DNA of 64,000 nt from Thalassolituus sp. UBA1087 (GCA_002314145.1 DCCG01000044.1:7489-71488), one strand, 5' to 3'; counted from the first letter of the stretch, positions 53,248 through 62,358 are shown. Notes: generated by a model not told the origin, from the sequence alone. Made by a program: numbers and translations.

Positions 53248-54510
53248 ATGTTTAGCCGTGATATGAACATAGCGGATTTTGATCCGGAACTGTGGTCTGC
53301 AATGCAAGCCGAAGATGCCCGTCAGGAGCATCACATCGAGCTGATCGCCTCCGAAAACTACACCAGCCCACGGGTGATGGAAGCTCAGGGCTCCCAGCTG
53401 ACCAACAAATACGCCGAAGGTTATCCCGGCAAGCGCTACTATGGTGGCTGCGAACACGTGGATGTGATCGAACAGCTGGCCATCGACCGTGCTAAAGAAC
53501 TGTTCGGCGCCCCTTACGCCAATGTACAGCCTCACTCAGGTTCTCAGGCCAACGCTGCCGTTTACTTCGCTCTGTGTCAGCCGGGCGACACCATTCTGGG
53601 CATGAGCCTGGCCCACGGTGGTCACCTGACCCACGGTGCTTCCGTCTCTTTCTCCGGCCGCATCTACAACGCCGTTCAGTACGGTCTGAATCCGGAAACC
53701 GGCGAAATTGACTACGCCGAAGTGGAACGTCTGGCCAAAGAACACAAGCCAAAAATGATCGTCGCCGGTTTCTCTGCCTACAGCCGTGTGGTTGACTGGC
53801 AGCGTTTCCGCGACATCGCCGACGAAGTGGGTGCTTACCTGTTCGTTGATATGGCACACATTGCCGGTCTGGTGGCGGCAGGACAGTATCCGTCTCCGGT
53901 CGGCATCGCCGACGTGGTGACCACTACGACCCACAAAACCCTGCGCGGTCCGCGTGGTGGTCTGATTCTGGCGAAAGAAGACGAAGAGCTGAACAAAAAA
54001 CTCAACTTTGCCGTCTTCCCGGAATCCCAGGGGGGCCCGCTGATGCATGTGATTGCAGCCAAAGCCGTGTGCTTCAAAGAAGCCATGAGCCCTGACTATA
54101 AAGAGTACCAGGCTCAGGTGCTGAAAAACGCCCGCGCAATGGCGAAAACCTTTATCGAACGCGGTATCAACATTGTCTCCGGCGGTACCGACGACCACCT
54201 GTTCCTGGTGGACCTGATCGGCAAGGAATACACAGGTAAGGACGCGGATGCCGCACTGGGCCGCGCCAATATCACAGTCAACAAAAACTCGGTCCCCAAC
54301 GATCCGCGTTCGCCGTTTGTTACCTCCGGTCTGCGTATCGGTTCTCCGGCCATGACCAGCCGTGGCTTTAAAGAAGAGCAGGCCATACAGCTGACCAACT
54401 GGATCTGTGACGTTCTGGATGGTCTGGAAACAGGCGATTCTTCGGCCGCCGAAGCAGAGGTTAAAGCCAAAGTGATCGCTCTGTGCGAACAGTTCCCGGT
54501 TTATAAGTAA
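53248..54510 (+). CDS. glyA: Serine hydroxymethyltransferase
   Basis: PLP enzyme that converts serine and tetrahydrofolate to glycine and methylene-tetrahydrofolate. The PLP lysine is K230 in TTTTHKTLRGPRGGLI. Also present are ELIASENYTSPRVMEAQGS, YGGCEHVDVIE and GLRIGSPAMTSRGF. Length 420. A good AGAGGA ribosome-binding site precedes the ATG. It provides glycine and one-carbon units and works downstream of SerB. Confidence 0.98.
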   Translation: MFSRDMNIADFDPELWSAMQAEDARQEHHIELIASENYTSPRVMEAQGSQLTNKYAEGYPGKRYYGGCEHVDVIEQLAIDRAKELFGAPYANVQPHSGSQANAAVYFALCQPGDTILGMSLAHGGHLTHGASVSFSGRIYNAVQYGLNPETGEIDYAEVERLAKEHKPKMIVAGFSAYSRVVDWQRFRDIADEVGAYLFVDMAHIAGLVAAGQYPSPVGIADVVTTTTHKTLRGPRGGLILAKEDEELNKKLNFAVFPESQGGPLMHVIAAKAVCFKEAMSPDYKEYQAQVLKNARAMAKTFIERGINIVSGGTDDHLFLVDLIGKEYTGKDADAALGRANITVNKNSVPNDPRSPFVTSGLRIGSPAMTSRGFKEEQAIQLTNWICDVLDGLETGDSSAAEAEVKAKVIALCEQFPVYK

Positions 54511-54541
54511 GCGCCTTTAAACCGCCTGCCGCATGGCAACC

Positions 54542-54577
54542 AGCCCGCGCCGGAGTAAATCCGCCGCGGGCTTTTTA
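54542..54577 (+). terminator. Rho-independent terminator after glyA
   Basis: AGCCCGCG...CGCGGGCT stem (13 paired positions with one mismatch, loop GTAAA) followed by five T. Confidence 0.88.
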
Positions 54578-54736
54578 CTGTACGGCTTTTGGGCTTTTTA
54601 GTGTGCCTCCCACAGCACGATGAATACCGCACAGCAAGGTACGACCGTACCACCTGTCATCAAAATGTCACTGGAATGTCATAGCCTCGCCGGATTAAAG
54701 TCCTGTCCTCACGATGAATTCATCCAGGGAGCGCTT

Positions 54737-55078
54737 ATGACTGACACCCCACTGCCAGTAACCGAAAACGATCTCCGGACTATGCTCAGCGACGCCGAAA
54801 GCGCGCTGGACAGTGCATCGCAGGGACTCTGGACCCTGGTCAGACTCCCCGCCCCCGAATTATGGCAACAACATCCCTGGGCAGACGAAGTCTGTGGTTT
54901 CTGGGTGATCGCGGTGATGGGAAAATCCTGCATTTATTACAATGACCTCAGCAAAGGCTTCTGCCTCGGACGGTTCAGTCGCTGGGGCATTATTGATGAT
55001 TACCAGACCGAGAAAACCACCCTGTCGGAACGGCTGCGCGGCCTGTCGTCCCTCGCCGGGCAACTGAGCGAAGCCTGA
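54737..55078 (+). CDS. Conserved-looking small protein of unknown function
   Basis: Not recognised. 113 residues, soluble. It has a Trp-rich centre (GLWTLVRLPAPELWQQHPWADEVCGFWVIAVMG) followed by KSCIYYNDLSKGFCLGRFSRWGIIDDYQ and a helical tail. Start at the ATG at 54737 after AGGGAG; a longer frame from 54620 would reach back to the glyA terminator and is less likely. Single gene, own transcript. Confidence 0.65.
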   Translation: MTDTPLPVTENDLRTMLSDAESALDSASQGLWTLVRLPAPELWQQHPWADEVCGFWVIAVMGKSCIYYNDLSKGFCLGRFSRWGIIDDYQTEKTTLSERLRGLSSLAGQLSEA

Positions 55079-55347
55079 GCACCGCAGCGGCGCCCACCTT
55101 TGGCTGCAGATAACCCCCTACTCGCGGCCTGACATCACAGGCAACAGGTGCAATCCGGCCAGATAAAACCCGTGCATCCCCGTCCACATCCCCCATCGCA
55201 CCCGCTGGCCTGAGATGCCGCCCACAACAGCCCTCCGCTGCTGCCGGAAATTGTCCGCCACTTACCTCCCGCCGGACGTCAGCCAGCGCTAGGCTGTGAC
55301 GGATAATAACAACCGATAAACCAGACCATGGCTTTCAGGAGGTCGGT

Positions 55348-56271
55348 ATGACTCAGTTAAGCACCGCAGACAAGAGCACAGACACTCAGCCACACCCACA
55401 ACAGCGCCGCCAGACGGCCGGTGAGCGGGCGAATATTCCGCCGCGCCGCATGGATTTTGAATTCGCGGAACAGACACCGCGCTACTGGTACCGCAACAGC
55501 CCGTTTCTGACCACCTTCTGGAGTACCCTGTCGTCTCTCTTTCCGGAAGGGGAAACCTTCTTTGTGGACTCAGTGCGCAACTTCCGTAAAGACATCACCG
55601 ATCCGCTGTTAAAAGATCAGATTTCCGGCTTTATCGGCCAGGAAGCGATGCACAGCAAAGAGCATCAGGCGTTTAATGATCTGGCGGAAAAGCATGGCCT
55701 GCCGGCCAATAAGCTGGATAAAGAGCTCGGCGTGCTGCTGCGTTTTGCCCGTAAAATACTGCCGGCAAAGCATCAGCTGGCCGTCACCGTGGCACTGGAA
55801 CATTACACCGCGATTCTGGCGGAACAACTGCTGCGAGACCCGTCCCATCAGGCCAATATTCAGGACCCGGAGGCGCTGAAGCTGTGGATGTGGCATGCGC
55901 TGGAGGAGAATGAACACAAAGTGGTGGCCTATGATGTTTACCGTCAGGTCGGTGGTGGTTATCTGCACCGGATTTTCACCATGCTCGTGGTGACGCTGTT
56001 CTTCTTTGCCATCGTTGGCAGCGGCCATCTGCGCTTACTGGCGGCGGACAAAAAACTGTTCGACATTAAAGGAAACCTTAAAGGTTTCTGGTATCTGTGG
56101 GGCCCCAAAGGCCTGTTCCCGAAACTGCTGCCCCAGTACCTGGACTTCTTCCGCCCCGGCTTTCACCCCAACGATCATGATACCGTTCAGCTGCTGGACG
56201 ACTGGCGCGGGAAAATGCTGAGCCCGGGTGGCCTGCTGGCGGATCAGATCAGGAACCCACAGCGCAGCTGA
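55348..56271 (+). CDS. Putative diiron metal-dependent hydrolase (PF10118-type)
   Basis: 307 residues with a ferritin-like diiron pattern: GFIGQEAMHSKEHQAF (Glu, His, His), then VALEHYTAILAE and WHALEENEHKVVAYDVY (Glu, Glu, His). One hydrophobic helix (FTMLVVTLFFFAIVGSG, about 210-227) suggests membrane association. The family is annotated as metal-dependent hydrolase, but its reaction is poorly defined. A perfect AGGAGGT precedes the ATG. The 270 bases upstream (55079-55347) hold no gene that I can see. Confidence 0.82.
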   Translation: MTQLSTADKSTDTQPHPQQRRQTAGERANIPPRRMDFEFAEQTPRYWYRNSPFLTTFWSTLSSLFPEGETFFVDSVRNFRKDITDPLLKDQISGFIGQEAMHSKEHQAFNDLAEKHGLPANKLDKELGVLLRFARKILPAKHQLAVTVALEHYTAILAEQLLRDPSHQANIQDPEALKLWMWHALEENEHKVVAYDVYRQVGGGYLHRIFTMLVVTLFFFAIVGSGHLRLLAADKKLFDIKGNLKGFWYLWGPKGLFPKLLPQYLDFFRPGFHPNDHDTVQLLDDWRGKMLSPGGLLADQIRNPQRS

Positions 56272-56354
56272 CACCTGGCCCGGGCGGCTGCCCGCCCCGG
56301 TTTCAGTAAAAGCCGGAGGATGCTGGTACTTCCTGCCTTTATCCCTTAAAATCC

Positions 56355-56377
56355 GCGGCTCTCATTCATCGAGCCGC
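56355..56377 (+). promoter_or_regulatory. Hairpin in the nrdR leader
   Basis: GCGGCTC and GAGCCGC (7-base arms, 9-base loop) 13 bases before the nrdR ATG. It is followed by TCTTT. It could mask the weak ribosome-binding region or be a weak terminator for the upstream gene. Confidence 0.35.
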
Positions 56378-56389
56378 TCTTTACCAGTT

Positions 56390-56926
56390 ATGCATTGCCC
56401 TTTCTGTACACATCAGGAAACCAAGGTTATCGACTCACGTCTGGTGGCAGACGGCGAGCAGATACGCCGTCGCCGGGAATGCATCCGCTGTGGTGAACGT
56501 TTTACCACCTTCGAAACCGCCGAACTGGTGATGCCACGCATCATCAAACAGGACGGCACCCGCGAACCCTTCAATGAAGATAAACTCCGCTCCGGCATTC
56601 AGCGTGCGCTGGAAAAACGCCCGGTCAGTGTCGAGGACATTGAAGCTGCCATCGTCCGTATCAAGCAGAAGCTGCGCGCCTGCGGAGAGCGCGAAGTCGC
56701 CAGCCGTATGCTGGGCGAATGCGTGATGGAAGAACTGCGGCAGCTGGATCAGGTCGCCTATGTACGCTTCGCCTCAGTCTATCGCAGCTTCCAGGATCTG
56801 GAAGAATTCCGCGCTGAAATTGAACGCCTCTCAGGCCCGCTGGCGTCCGCAGAGTTATCGGAAGCCCTGACCAGCACCGCCGATACGTCTCCTTCCACCA
56901 CTGAAACGCAGGAGAAACCGGCATGA
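56390..56926 (+). CDS. nrdR: Transcriptional repressor NrdR
   Basis: Represses ribonucleotide reductase genes according to ATP/dATP level. The N-terminal zinc ribbon (MHCPFC...CIRCGERF) uses Cys3, 6, 31 and 34. The ATP-cone (about 49-140) reads VMPRIIKQDGTREPFNEDKLRSGIQRALEKRPV. 178 residues, with a short Ser/Thr-rich tail beyond the usual 150. I start at the ATG at 56390; the upstream in-frame extension overlaps the previous gene. The nrdR-ribD-ribE order is widespread. Confidence 0.96.
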   Translation: MHCPFCTHQETKVIDSRLVADGEQIRRRRECIRCGERFTTFETAELVMPRIIKQDGTREPFNEDKLRSGIQRALEKRPVSVEDIEAAIVRIKQKLRACGEREVASRMLGECVMEELRQLDQVAYVRFASVYRSFQDLEEFRAEIERLSGPLASAELSEALTSTADTSPSTTETQEKPA

Positions 56927-58059
56927 GCCACGAAGTTTTCATGGCCCGGGCACTGCAGCTGGCAGCACGCGGTCTGTATTCCACCAGCCCCAACCCCAGA
57001 GTTGGCTGTGTGATCGTCAAAGAAGGCGTCATTGTTGGTGAAGGCTGGCATCAGAAAGCCGGTGAACCCCACGCTGAGGTGAATGCCCTGCGCATGGCCG
57101 GCGATCAGGCCCGGGGCGCCACAGCCTATGTCACCCTGGAGCCCTGCAGCCATTACGGCCGCACGCCGCCCTGTGCCGAAGGCCTGATCAAAGCCGGTGT
57201 TGCAAGCGTGGTCGGAGCCTGTGCCGACCCCAATCCGTTAGTCGCCGGACGTGGCTATAACATGCTGCGGGAAGCCGGCATTGACGTCATCACCCCTTGC
57301 CTGGAAACGGCAGCCATGGACATCAACCCGGGCTTTATGCAGCGTATGCAGACCGGCCTGCCGTATGTGCGGATTAAACTGGCGCATAGTCTGGATGGCC
57401 GCACCGCCATGGCCAGCGGCGAGAGCCAGTGGATAACCGGCCCTGCCGCCCGCGCCGATGTGCAGCGCCTGCGGGCACGCAGCTGCGTGATCATTACCGG
57501 GGCGGATTCAGTACTGACCGACAATCCGTCCATGACAGTAAGGCCGCAGGAAACCGGTATCGAACAGGAAGCACGTTTGTGGCGGCAGCCTTTGCGGGTG
57601 ATCATTGACGGCCGTCAGCGCCTGAGCGGTAACGAACAGATCTTTTCAAAAAGTGGCGATATTCTTCTGGCAGTAACCGATGCCGCATCGGTCAGTATTC
57701 AGCGGGATCCGGCACTTGGGGCATTGCATATCTGGCAGAGCCCGCACACAGCGGAAGACAAAGTTGATTTAACCGCCCTGCTTAAGCATCTGGCTGAGCA
57801 GGGCAGCAACGAAGTATTGGTCGAAAGCGGCGCGCAATTGGCCGGGGCCTTTATACAGACAGGACTGGTCAACGAGCTGGTACTCTACTGCGCGCCGACA
57901 TTGCTCGGTAGTAATGCCCGTCCGCTGCTATCCTTGGGGCTTGATAGCATGGCCGGACAAATACGCTGGCAGTGGTCCGATGTACGCATGGTGGGAAATG
58001 ACCTGCGTCTGACGCTGACACCAAATGACACAGTACAACCGCCCTCCGGAGAGGCGTAA
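56923..58059 (+). CDS. ribD: Bifunctional riboflavin deaminase/reductase RibD
   Basis: Second and third steps of riboflavin synthesis. The deaminase domain (about 1-145) has the zinc motif HAEVNAL and PCSHYGRTPPCAEGLI. The reductase domain (about 150-370) has VRIKLAHSLDGRTAMASGESQWITG and EVLVESGAQLAGAFI. 378 residues. Its ATG overlaps the nrdR stop by four bases. Confidence 0.96.
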   Translation: MSHEVFMARALQLAARGLYSTSPNPRVGCVIVKEGVIVGEGWHQKAGEPHAEVNALRMAGDQARGATAYVTLEPCSHYGRTPPCAEGLIKAGVASVVGACADPNPLVAGRGYNMLREAGIDVITPCLETAAMDINPGFMQRMQTGLPYVRIKLAHSLDGRTAMASGESQWITGPAARADVQRLRARSCVIITGADSVLTDNPSMTVRPQETGIEQEARLWRQPLRVIIDGRQRLSGNEQIFSKSGDILLAVTDAASVSIQRDPALGALHIWQSPHTAEDKVDLTALLKHLAEQGSNEVLVESGAQLAGAFIQTGLVNELVLYCAPTLLGSNARPLLSLGLDSMAGQIRWQWSDVRMVGNDLRLTLTPNDTVQPPSGEA

Positions 58060-58733
58060 TGTTTACGGGAATTATCGAAGCCGTCGGCACCGTCAAAAGT
58101 GTCGCCAATCAACAGGGGGACCTGACGCTGCGCATCGCCACCGGCAGCCTGGATCTGGCCGACGTCAGGCTCGGCGACAGCATTGCGACCAACGGTGTGT
58201 GCTTAACCGTGGTGGCATTACCCGGCGATGGCTTTGTGGCGGATGTATCGCGCGAATCACTGGCGCATACGAACATCGAAAGCTGGCGCGCCGGTACCCG
58301 GGTCAACCTGGAAAAAGCCATGACGCCATCGACACGAATGGGTGGCCATATTGTTACCGGCCATGTTGACGGGGTGGGCACCATCAAAAAACGCTCGGCG
58401 GATGCCCGCTCAATCCGCCTGACGGTAAGTACACCGCCACATCTGAAAAAATACATCGCCGCCAAAGGTTCGGTGACCATTGATGGCGTCAGCCTGACCG
58501 CCAATGCCCTGAGCGATGACGGTTTTGAACTGAATATCGTGCCACACACGGCACAGGAAACCACTCTGACCGGGCTGCAGACCGGCAGTCAGGTGCACCT
58601 GGAAGTGGATATTATTGCCCGTTATCTGGAACAACTGCTGACCTCGGGTAACGATAAACAAGAGACAGACAGCAGCACGCAGGGCTCAGGGTTGAGTCAG
58701 GCGTTTTTAATGCAAAACGGATTCTGGAAATAA
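58059..58733 (+). CDS. ribE: Riboflavin synthase alpha chain
   Basis: Converts two 6,7-dimethyl-8-ribityllumazine molecules to riboflavin. Two lumazine-binding repeats are visible: MFTGIIEAVGTVKSV...TNGVCLTV...RESLAHTN and MGGHIVTGHVDGVGTI...TIDGVSLTVN-type (here TIDGVSLTAN). 224 residues. It overlaps ribD by one base (TAATG). Confidence 0.96.
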   Translation: MFTGIIEAVGTVKSVANQQGDLTLRIATGSLDLADVRLGDSIATNGVCLTVVALPGDGFVADVSRESLAHTNIESWRAGTRVNLEKAMTPSTRMGGHIVTGHVDGVGTIKKRSADARSIRLTVSTPPHLKKYIAAKGSVTIDGVSLTANALSDDGFELNIVPHTAQETTLTGLQTGSQVHLEVDIIARYLEQLLTSGNDKQETDSSTQGSGLSQAFLMQNGFWK

Positions 58734-58743
58734 CAGGTTAATT

Positions 58744-59865
58744 ATGGCTCTGAGTAAAATCGAAGACATTATTGCTGATGTTCGCGACGGCAAAATGGTC
58801 ATCCTGATGGATGATGAAGACCGCGAAAACGAAGGCGATATTATTGTTGCTGCCGAAAAAGTAACACCGGAAATCATCAATTTTATGGCCACTGAAGCCC
58901 GTGGTCTGATCTGCCTGCCGTTAACCGGCGAGCGCTGTGATTTTCTCGGCCTGCACGCCATGGTGCAAAGCAACGGCGCCCGCTTTGATACCCCGTTCAC
59001 CGTGTCTATCGAAGCCGCAGAAGGCGTAACCACAGGTATTTCTGCAGCCGACCGCGCACGTACCATTCTGGCCGCCGTCAATCCGATGGGTAAACCGGAA
59101 GACATCGTGCAGCCCGGGCATATATTTCCACTGCGCGCCCGCCCCGGTGGTGTGTTAAGCCGTGCCGGTCACACGGAAGCCGGTTGCGATCTGGCGCGCC
59201 TGGCCGGTCTGATTCCTGCTGCTGCCATTGTGGAAGTCATTAATCCGGACGGCACCATGGCACGCCGTGCGGACCTGGAAAAATTCGCCGAGCAACACGA
59301 TATTAAAGTCGGCACCATCGCCGATCTGATTCATTATCGCCTGGCGAATGAAAAAACGGTCGAGTCTGTCGAACAACAGACAGTGGATACGGAATTCGGT
59401 GAATTTACCCTGCACACCTTCCGCGACAATATTCAGAACGAAACTCACCTGGCCATGACCATGGGCGATATCTCAGCGGATGAACCAACGCTGGTACGGG
59501 TGCAGACCAATAATCAGCTGCGTGACGTTCTGGGCCTGCGTAAGGCCGGGGCTGACAGCTGGTCAAGCACTGACGCTCTGCAACGGATTGCCAAAGAAGG
59601 TAAAGGCGTTCTGGTGCTGCTGTCGCCCGGACAGGCAGAGAATATCGAAGATGCGCTGGACGATTTTTATGGCCGTGCACGTAAAGTCCGCAGCGCGAAC
59701 AAAGACAGCTCTGGTGCCTTCCTGACCATAGGGACAGGCTCACAGATTCTGCGTGAACTGGGCGTACAGAAAATGCGTCTGCTCAGCTCTGAAATGAAAT
59801 ACAGTGGTATCTCAGGCTTTGATCTTGAGATCAGTGAATACATCCCTTACGAAACCGGAAAATAA
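58744..59865 (+). CDS. ribBA: DHBP synthase with degenerate GTP cyclohydrolase II domain (RibBX-type)
   Basis: The N-terminal half (about 1-205) is a complete RibB: DDEDRENEGDII, LICLPL, RAGHTEAGCDLARLAG. It makes the four-carbon unit of riboflavin. The C-terminal half (about 206-373) resembles RibA, but the zinc-cysteine stretch is missing: where RibA has SECLTGD with a CDC pair, this reads VQTNNQLRDVLG. It is therefore not expected to have cyclohydrolase activity; a separate ribA is needed elsewhere. The fused variant is known in proteobacteria as RibBX. 373 residues. Confidence 0.93.
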   Translation: MALSKIEDIIADVRDGKMVILMDDEDRENEGDIIVAAEKVTPEIINFMATEARGLICLPLTGERCDFLGLHAMVQSNGARFDTPFTVSIEAAEGVTTGISAADRARTILAAVNPMGKPEDIVQPGHIFPLRARPGGVLSRAGHTEAGCDLARLAGLIPAAAIVEVINPDGTMARRADLEKFAEQHDIKVGTIADLIHYRLANEKTVESVEQQTVDTEFGEFTLHTFRDNIQNETHLAMTMGDISADEPTLVRVQTNNQLRDVLGLRKAGADSWSSTDALQRIAKEGKGVLVLLSPGQAENIEDALDDFYGRARKVRSANKDSSGAFLTIGTGSQILRELGVQKMRLLSSEMKYSGISGFDLEISEYIPYETGK

Positions 59866-59867
59866 TC

Positions 59868-60344
59868 ATGAAACACATCGATACCATTGAAGGAAACCTG
59901 ACCCCCAATGACGGAAAATTCGCCATTGTTGTTGGCCGCTGGAATTCTTTCGTTGTAGAAAGCCTGCTGGAAGGCGCCGTTGACTCTCTGCTGCGTCATG
60001 GTGTTGAAGAAAGCAACATCACCATCATCCGTGCACCGGGTGCGTTTGAAATTCCGCTGGTCGTTAAGAAAGCGGCAGACAGCCAGAAATACGATGCCGT
60101 TATCGCTCTGGGGGCTGTGATCCGCGGTGGAACACCTCACTTTGAATACGTCGCCGGCGAATGCGTAAAAGGCCTGGCCAGCGTTTCTCTGGAAGCCGGC
60201 ATCCCGGTTTCTTTCGGCGTACTGACTGTCGATACCATCGAGCAGGCTGTTGAACGCTCAGGCACCAAAGCAGGCAACAAAGGTGAAGAAGCAGCGATGT
60301 CTGCTTTCGAAATGGTCGCCCTGCTGAAAGCCATGGAGGCCTGA
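59868..60344 (+). CDS. ribH: 6,7-dimethyl-8-ribityllumazine synthase
   Basis: Penultimate step of riboflavin synthesis. VVGRWNSFVVESLLEGAV, RAPGAFEIPLVVKKAA, GAVIRGGTPHFEYVAGE and FGVLTVDTIEQAVERSGTKAGNKGEEAA are the family blocks. 158 residues. It starts two bases after ribBA. Confidence 0.97.
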   Translation: MKHIDTIEGNLTPNDGKFAIVVGRWNSFVVESLLEGAVDSLLRHGVEESNITIIRAPGAFEIPLVVKKAADSQKYDAVIALGAVIRGGTPHFEYVAGECVKGLASVSLEAGIPVSFGVLTVDTIEQAVERSGTKAGNKGEEAAMSAFEMVALLKAMEA

Positions 60345-60348
60345 TTGC

Positions 60349-60810
60349 ATGTCACGCACATCCGGCAATCAGAAGGCCAGTCCGGCTGCCCGTCGTAAAG
60401 CACGCCGTTTTGCTGTGCAGGCGCTTTATCAGTGGCAGCTGGCCGGTTCGGATCTGTCTCAGATCGAGGCGGAATTCCGTACCGATAATGATATGAGTAA
60501 AGTGGATATGGAATATTTCCACGATATTCTGCATGGCGTACCACGGGAAAAAACCATTCTCGATGAAAAAGTAACCCCCTTGCTTGATCGTCGTATGGAT
60601 GAAATGACGCCGGTTGAACTGTCTATTGTGCGCCTCGGTGCCTTTGAAATGATTCACCGTATCGACGTGCCTTATAAAGTGGTCATTAACGAGGCGGTGG
60701 AGCTGGCCAAAACCTTTGGTGCCACCGATGGCCATAAGTTTATCAATGGTGTACTGGATAAACTGGCACAGCGTGAACGCAGCGTTGAAATCCGTGGCCC
60801 TAAAGGCTGA
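60349..60810 (+). CDS. nusB: Transcription antitermination factor NusB
   Basis: Helical RNA-binding protein that pairs with S10 in antitermination of rRNA operons. Family blocks: ARRKARRFAVQALYQWQLAG, VNEAVELAKTFG-type (here VINEAVELAKTFGATDGHKFINGVLDKLA). 153 residues, slightly extended basic N-terminus. Five-base gap from ribH; the ribH-nusB-thiL order is standard. Confidence 0.96.
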   Translation: MSRTSGNQKASPAARRKARRFAVQALYQWQLAGSDLSQIEAEFRTDNDMSKVDMEYFHDILHGVPREKTILDEKVTPLLDRRMDEMTPVELSIVRLGAFEMIHRIDVPYKVVINEAVELAKTFGATDGHKFINGVLDKLAQRERSVEIRGPKG

Positions 60811-60839
60811 GACCTGCAGGAACTGATAAGGGCATCCGT

Positions 60840-61799
60840 ATGAGTGCTGAACAGCGTGGCGAATTTGCCTTAATTCAGCAATATTTTGCCAGCGGATTCC
60901 CGTCCCACACCAACACCCGCCTGGGTGTTGGTGACGACTGCTCCCTTATTACCCTGCCCCCGGATTATGAACTTGCCCAGAGTATCGATACTCAGGTGGC
61001 CGGTATTCATTTTCCGCCCCAGGCCCCGGCGGATTTAATCGCCCAGCGTGCGCTGCGCTGTGCGGTCTCTGATCTCGCCGCCATGGGTGCCGAACCACAG
61101 GGATTTCATCTTGCATTAACCCTGCCCCGGGCTGACGCCAGCTGGTTGTCTGCTTTCAGTCAGGGATTAAAAGCCGCTGCCGGCGAATTGAATATCGCCC
61201 TGCTTGGCGGTGATACCACCTCAGGACCGGCGGTTATTATTACCATTGCCGTGCAGGGATTCGTTCCCGCAGAAAAAGCCCTGACCCGCCATACAGCGCA
61301 GGTGGGGGATGATATCTGGGTATCCGGTGTTATCGGTGCCTCAGCGCTGGCTTTGCCCTGTGCGCTGGAGAACCCGGCAGACCGTTCAACGAAGACTGCC
61401 GCCTACTATTTTCCACAGCCACAATGTGCCCTCGGCAGCCGGTTACGCGATGTAATCCATGCCTGTCTGGATATCTCCGATGGACTGCTTCAGGATGCCG
61501 GCCATATTGCCCGGGCCTCAGCGGTCACCCTGAGCATTGACGGGCAGGCTATTCCGCTGCCTGATGGCATCACAACACGGGATGACATCATGCGCTGTAT
61601 CAGCGGCGGGGATGATTATCAGCTGTTGTTCACTGCAACAGCCAGTCAGCGGGAGCAGATCAGCCAGCTCTCGACGACTTATCCGGGACTGTCACGTATC
61701 GGTCAGGTGGTGAAACCGGTGACAGGACAACCTGTGCGCTTATGGATGCACTCTGAAGAAGTCACCCTGGCACAGCACACAGGCTATCAGCACTTTTAG
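60840..61799 (+). CDS. thiL: Thiamine-monophosphate kinase
   Basis: Makes thiamine diphosphate. Motifs: GVGDDCSLI, SIDTQVAGIHF, ALRCAVSDLAAMGAEPQGFHLAL, LLGGDTTSGP, CLDISDGLLQDAGHIA and SGGDDYQLLFT. 319 residues. The usual next gene, pgpA, is absent; the Nif11-like gene converges instead. Confidence 0.96.
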   Translation: MSAEQRGEFALIQQYFASGFPSHTNTRLGVGDDCSLITLPPDYELAQSIDTQVAGIHFPPQAPADLIAQRALRCAVSDLAAMGAEPQGFHLALTLPRADASWLSAFSQGLKAAAGELNIALLGGDTTSGPAVIITIAVQGFVPAEKALTRHTAQVGDDIWVSGVIGASALALPCALENPADRSTKTAAYYFPQPQCALGSRLRDVIHACLDISDGLLQDAGHIARASAVTLSIDGQAIPLPDGITTRDDIMRCISGGDDYQLLFTATASQREQISQLSTTYPGLSRIGQVVKPVTGQPVRLWMHSEEVTLAQHTGYQHF

Positions 61800-61810
61800 T
61801 GCTGTGGAGG

Positions 61811-62029
61811 TCAGACCCTCAGCAACGCTTTGGCCAGACGTTCCGATAACTGATCTTCGGTAAACTGTGGTTCATTGGGCGGATACAGGCTGTCTTCGTC
61901 AAACTCGAATCCGTTATCACGGGCCAGAGCAAACATCTCTTTCATTTTCTGACAGGCTTTAAGCTGCTCACCCAGTGCAGCATCACTTTTGGCTTTGTTG
62001 GCAAAAGCAGCAATCTGATCAATCGACAT
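61811..62029 (-). CDS. Nif11-like small protein
   Basis: 72 residues. The first 50 resemble the Nif11 domain (MSIDQIAAFANKAKSDAALGEQLK, then LARDNGFEFDEDSL). That domain serves as a leader for ribosomally made peptides in many bacteria, and also occurs in stand-alone proteins. There is no Gly-Gly cleavage site and no Cys/Ser/Thr-rich core at the C-terminus (ends RLAKALLRV), and no modifying enzyme or peptidase-transporter is nearby. It therefore looks like a stand-alone Nif11 protein. ATG is preceded by AGGAG at a spacing of about nine. Confidence 0.7.
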   Translation of the reverse strand: MSIDQIAAFANKAKSDAALGEQLKACQKMKEMFALARDNGFEFDEDSLYPPNEPQFTEDQLSERLAKALLRV

Positions 62030-62358
62030 CGTGTGTTCTCCTGTTACTGATTCAGCCCGCAGTCTCTGCAGCAGATCGGCGGGACAGACTTCATCAGCAT
62101 ATTCCGCACCATTTTCAGCACCGAAATCTTTATAAAAAATAAAGGAAATTCAATATGTTATAAAAACAGAGAAAAAAGGATGCTGTCATAAGCACAACAT
62201 AAAAAAGCGCTTGTACGCTTTACGACAGAAGCCAGTGCAACGCTCTGTTTTTGTATTGTTAAAAGTAGATTGCTGCACGTCACATTCCCCACGACTTGCG
62301 GTGGTACGCTGAAATGAGTCGCTATCTGAACCACCACCGCATAAGCAGGAGACGTCCC
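62030..62358. other. Divergent intergenic region with a hairpin
   Basis: About 330 bases, AT-rich in the middle. A hairpin AAAGCG-CTTGTA-CGCTTT (62204-62221) is followed by six T on the minus strand, so it could be a terminator of an unannotated minus-strand transcript. No convincing promoter boxes or ORF. Confidence 0.35.

Noticed and set aside
53536..54198. 220-codon minus-strand frame inside glyA
   Set aside because: Antisense to a highly conserved enzyme; no independent support.
56272..56389. Possible FMN riboswitch ahead of the riboflavin genes
   Set aside because: The RFN consensus blocks are not present; only a simple hairpin is seen. Any FMN riboswitch would be expected near an independent ribB or ribA elsewhere.
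59360..59865. Calling the RibBA C-terminus a GTP cyclohydrolase II
   Set aside because: The zinc-binding cysteines and SECLTGD motif are absent, so only homology, not activity, is supported.
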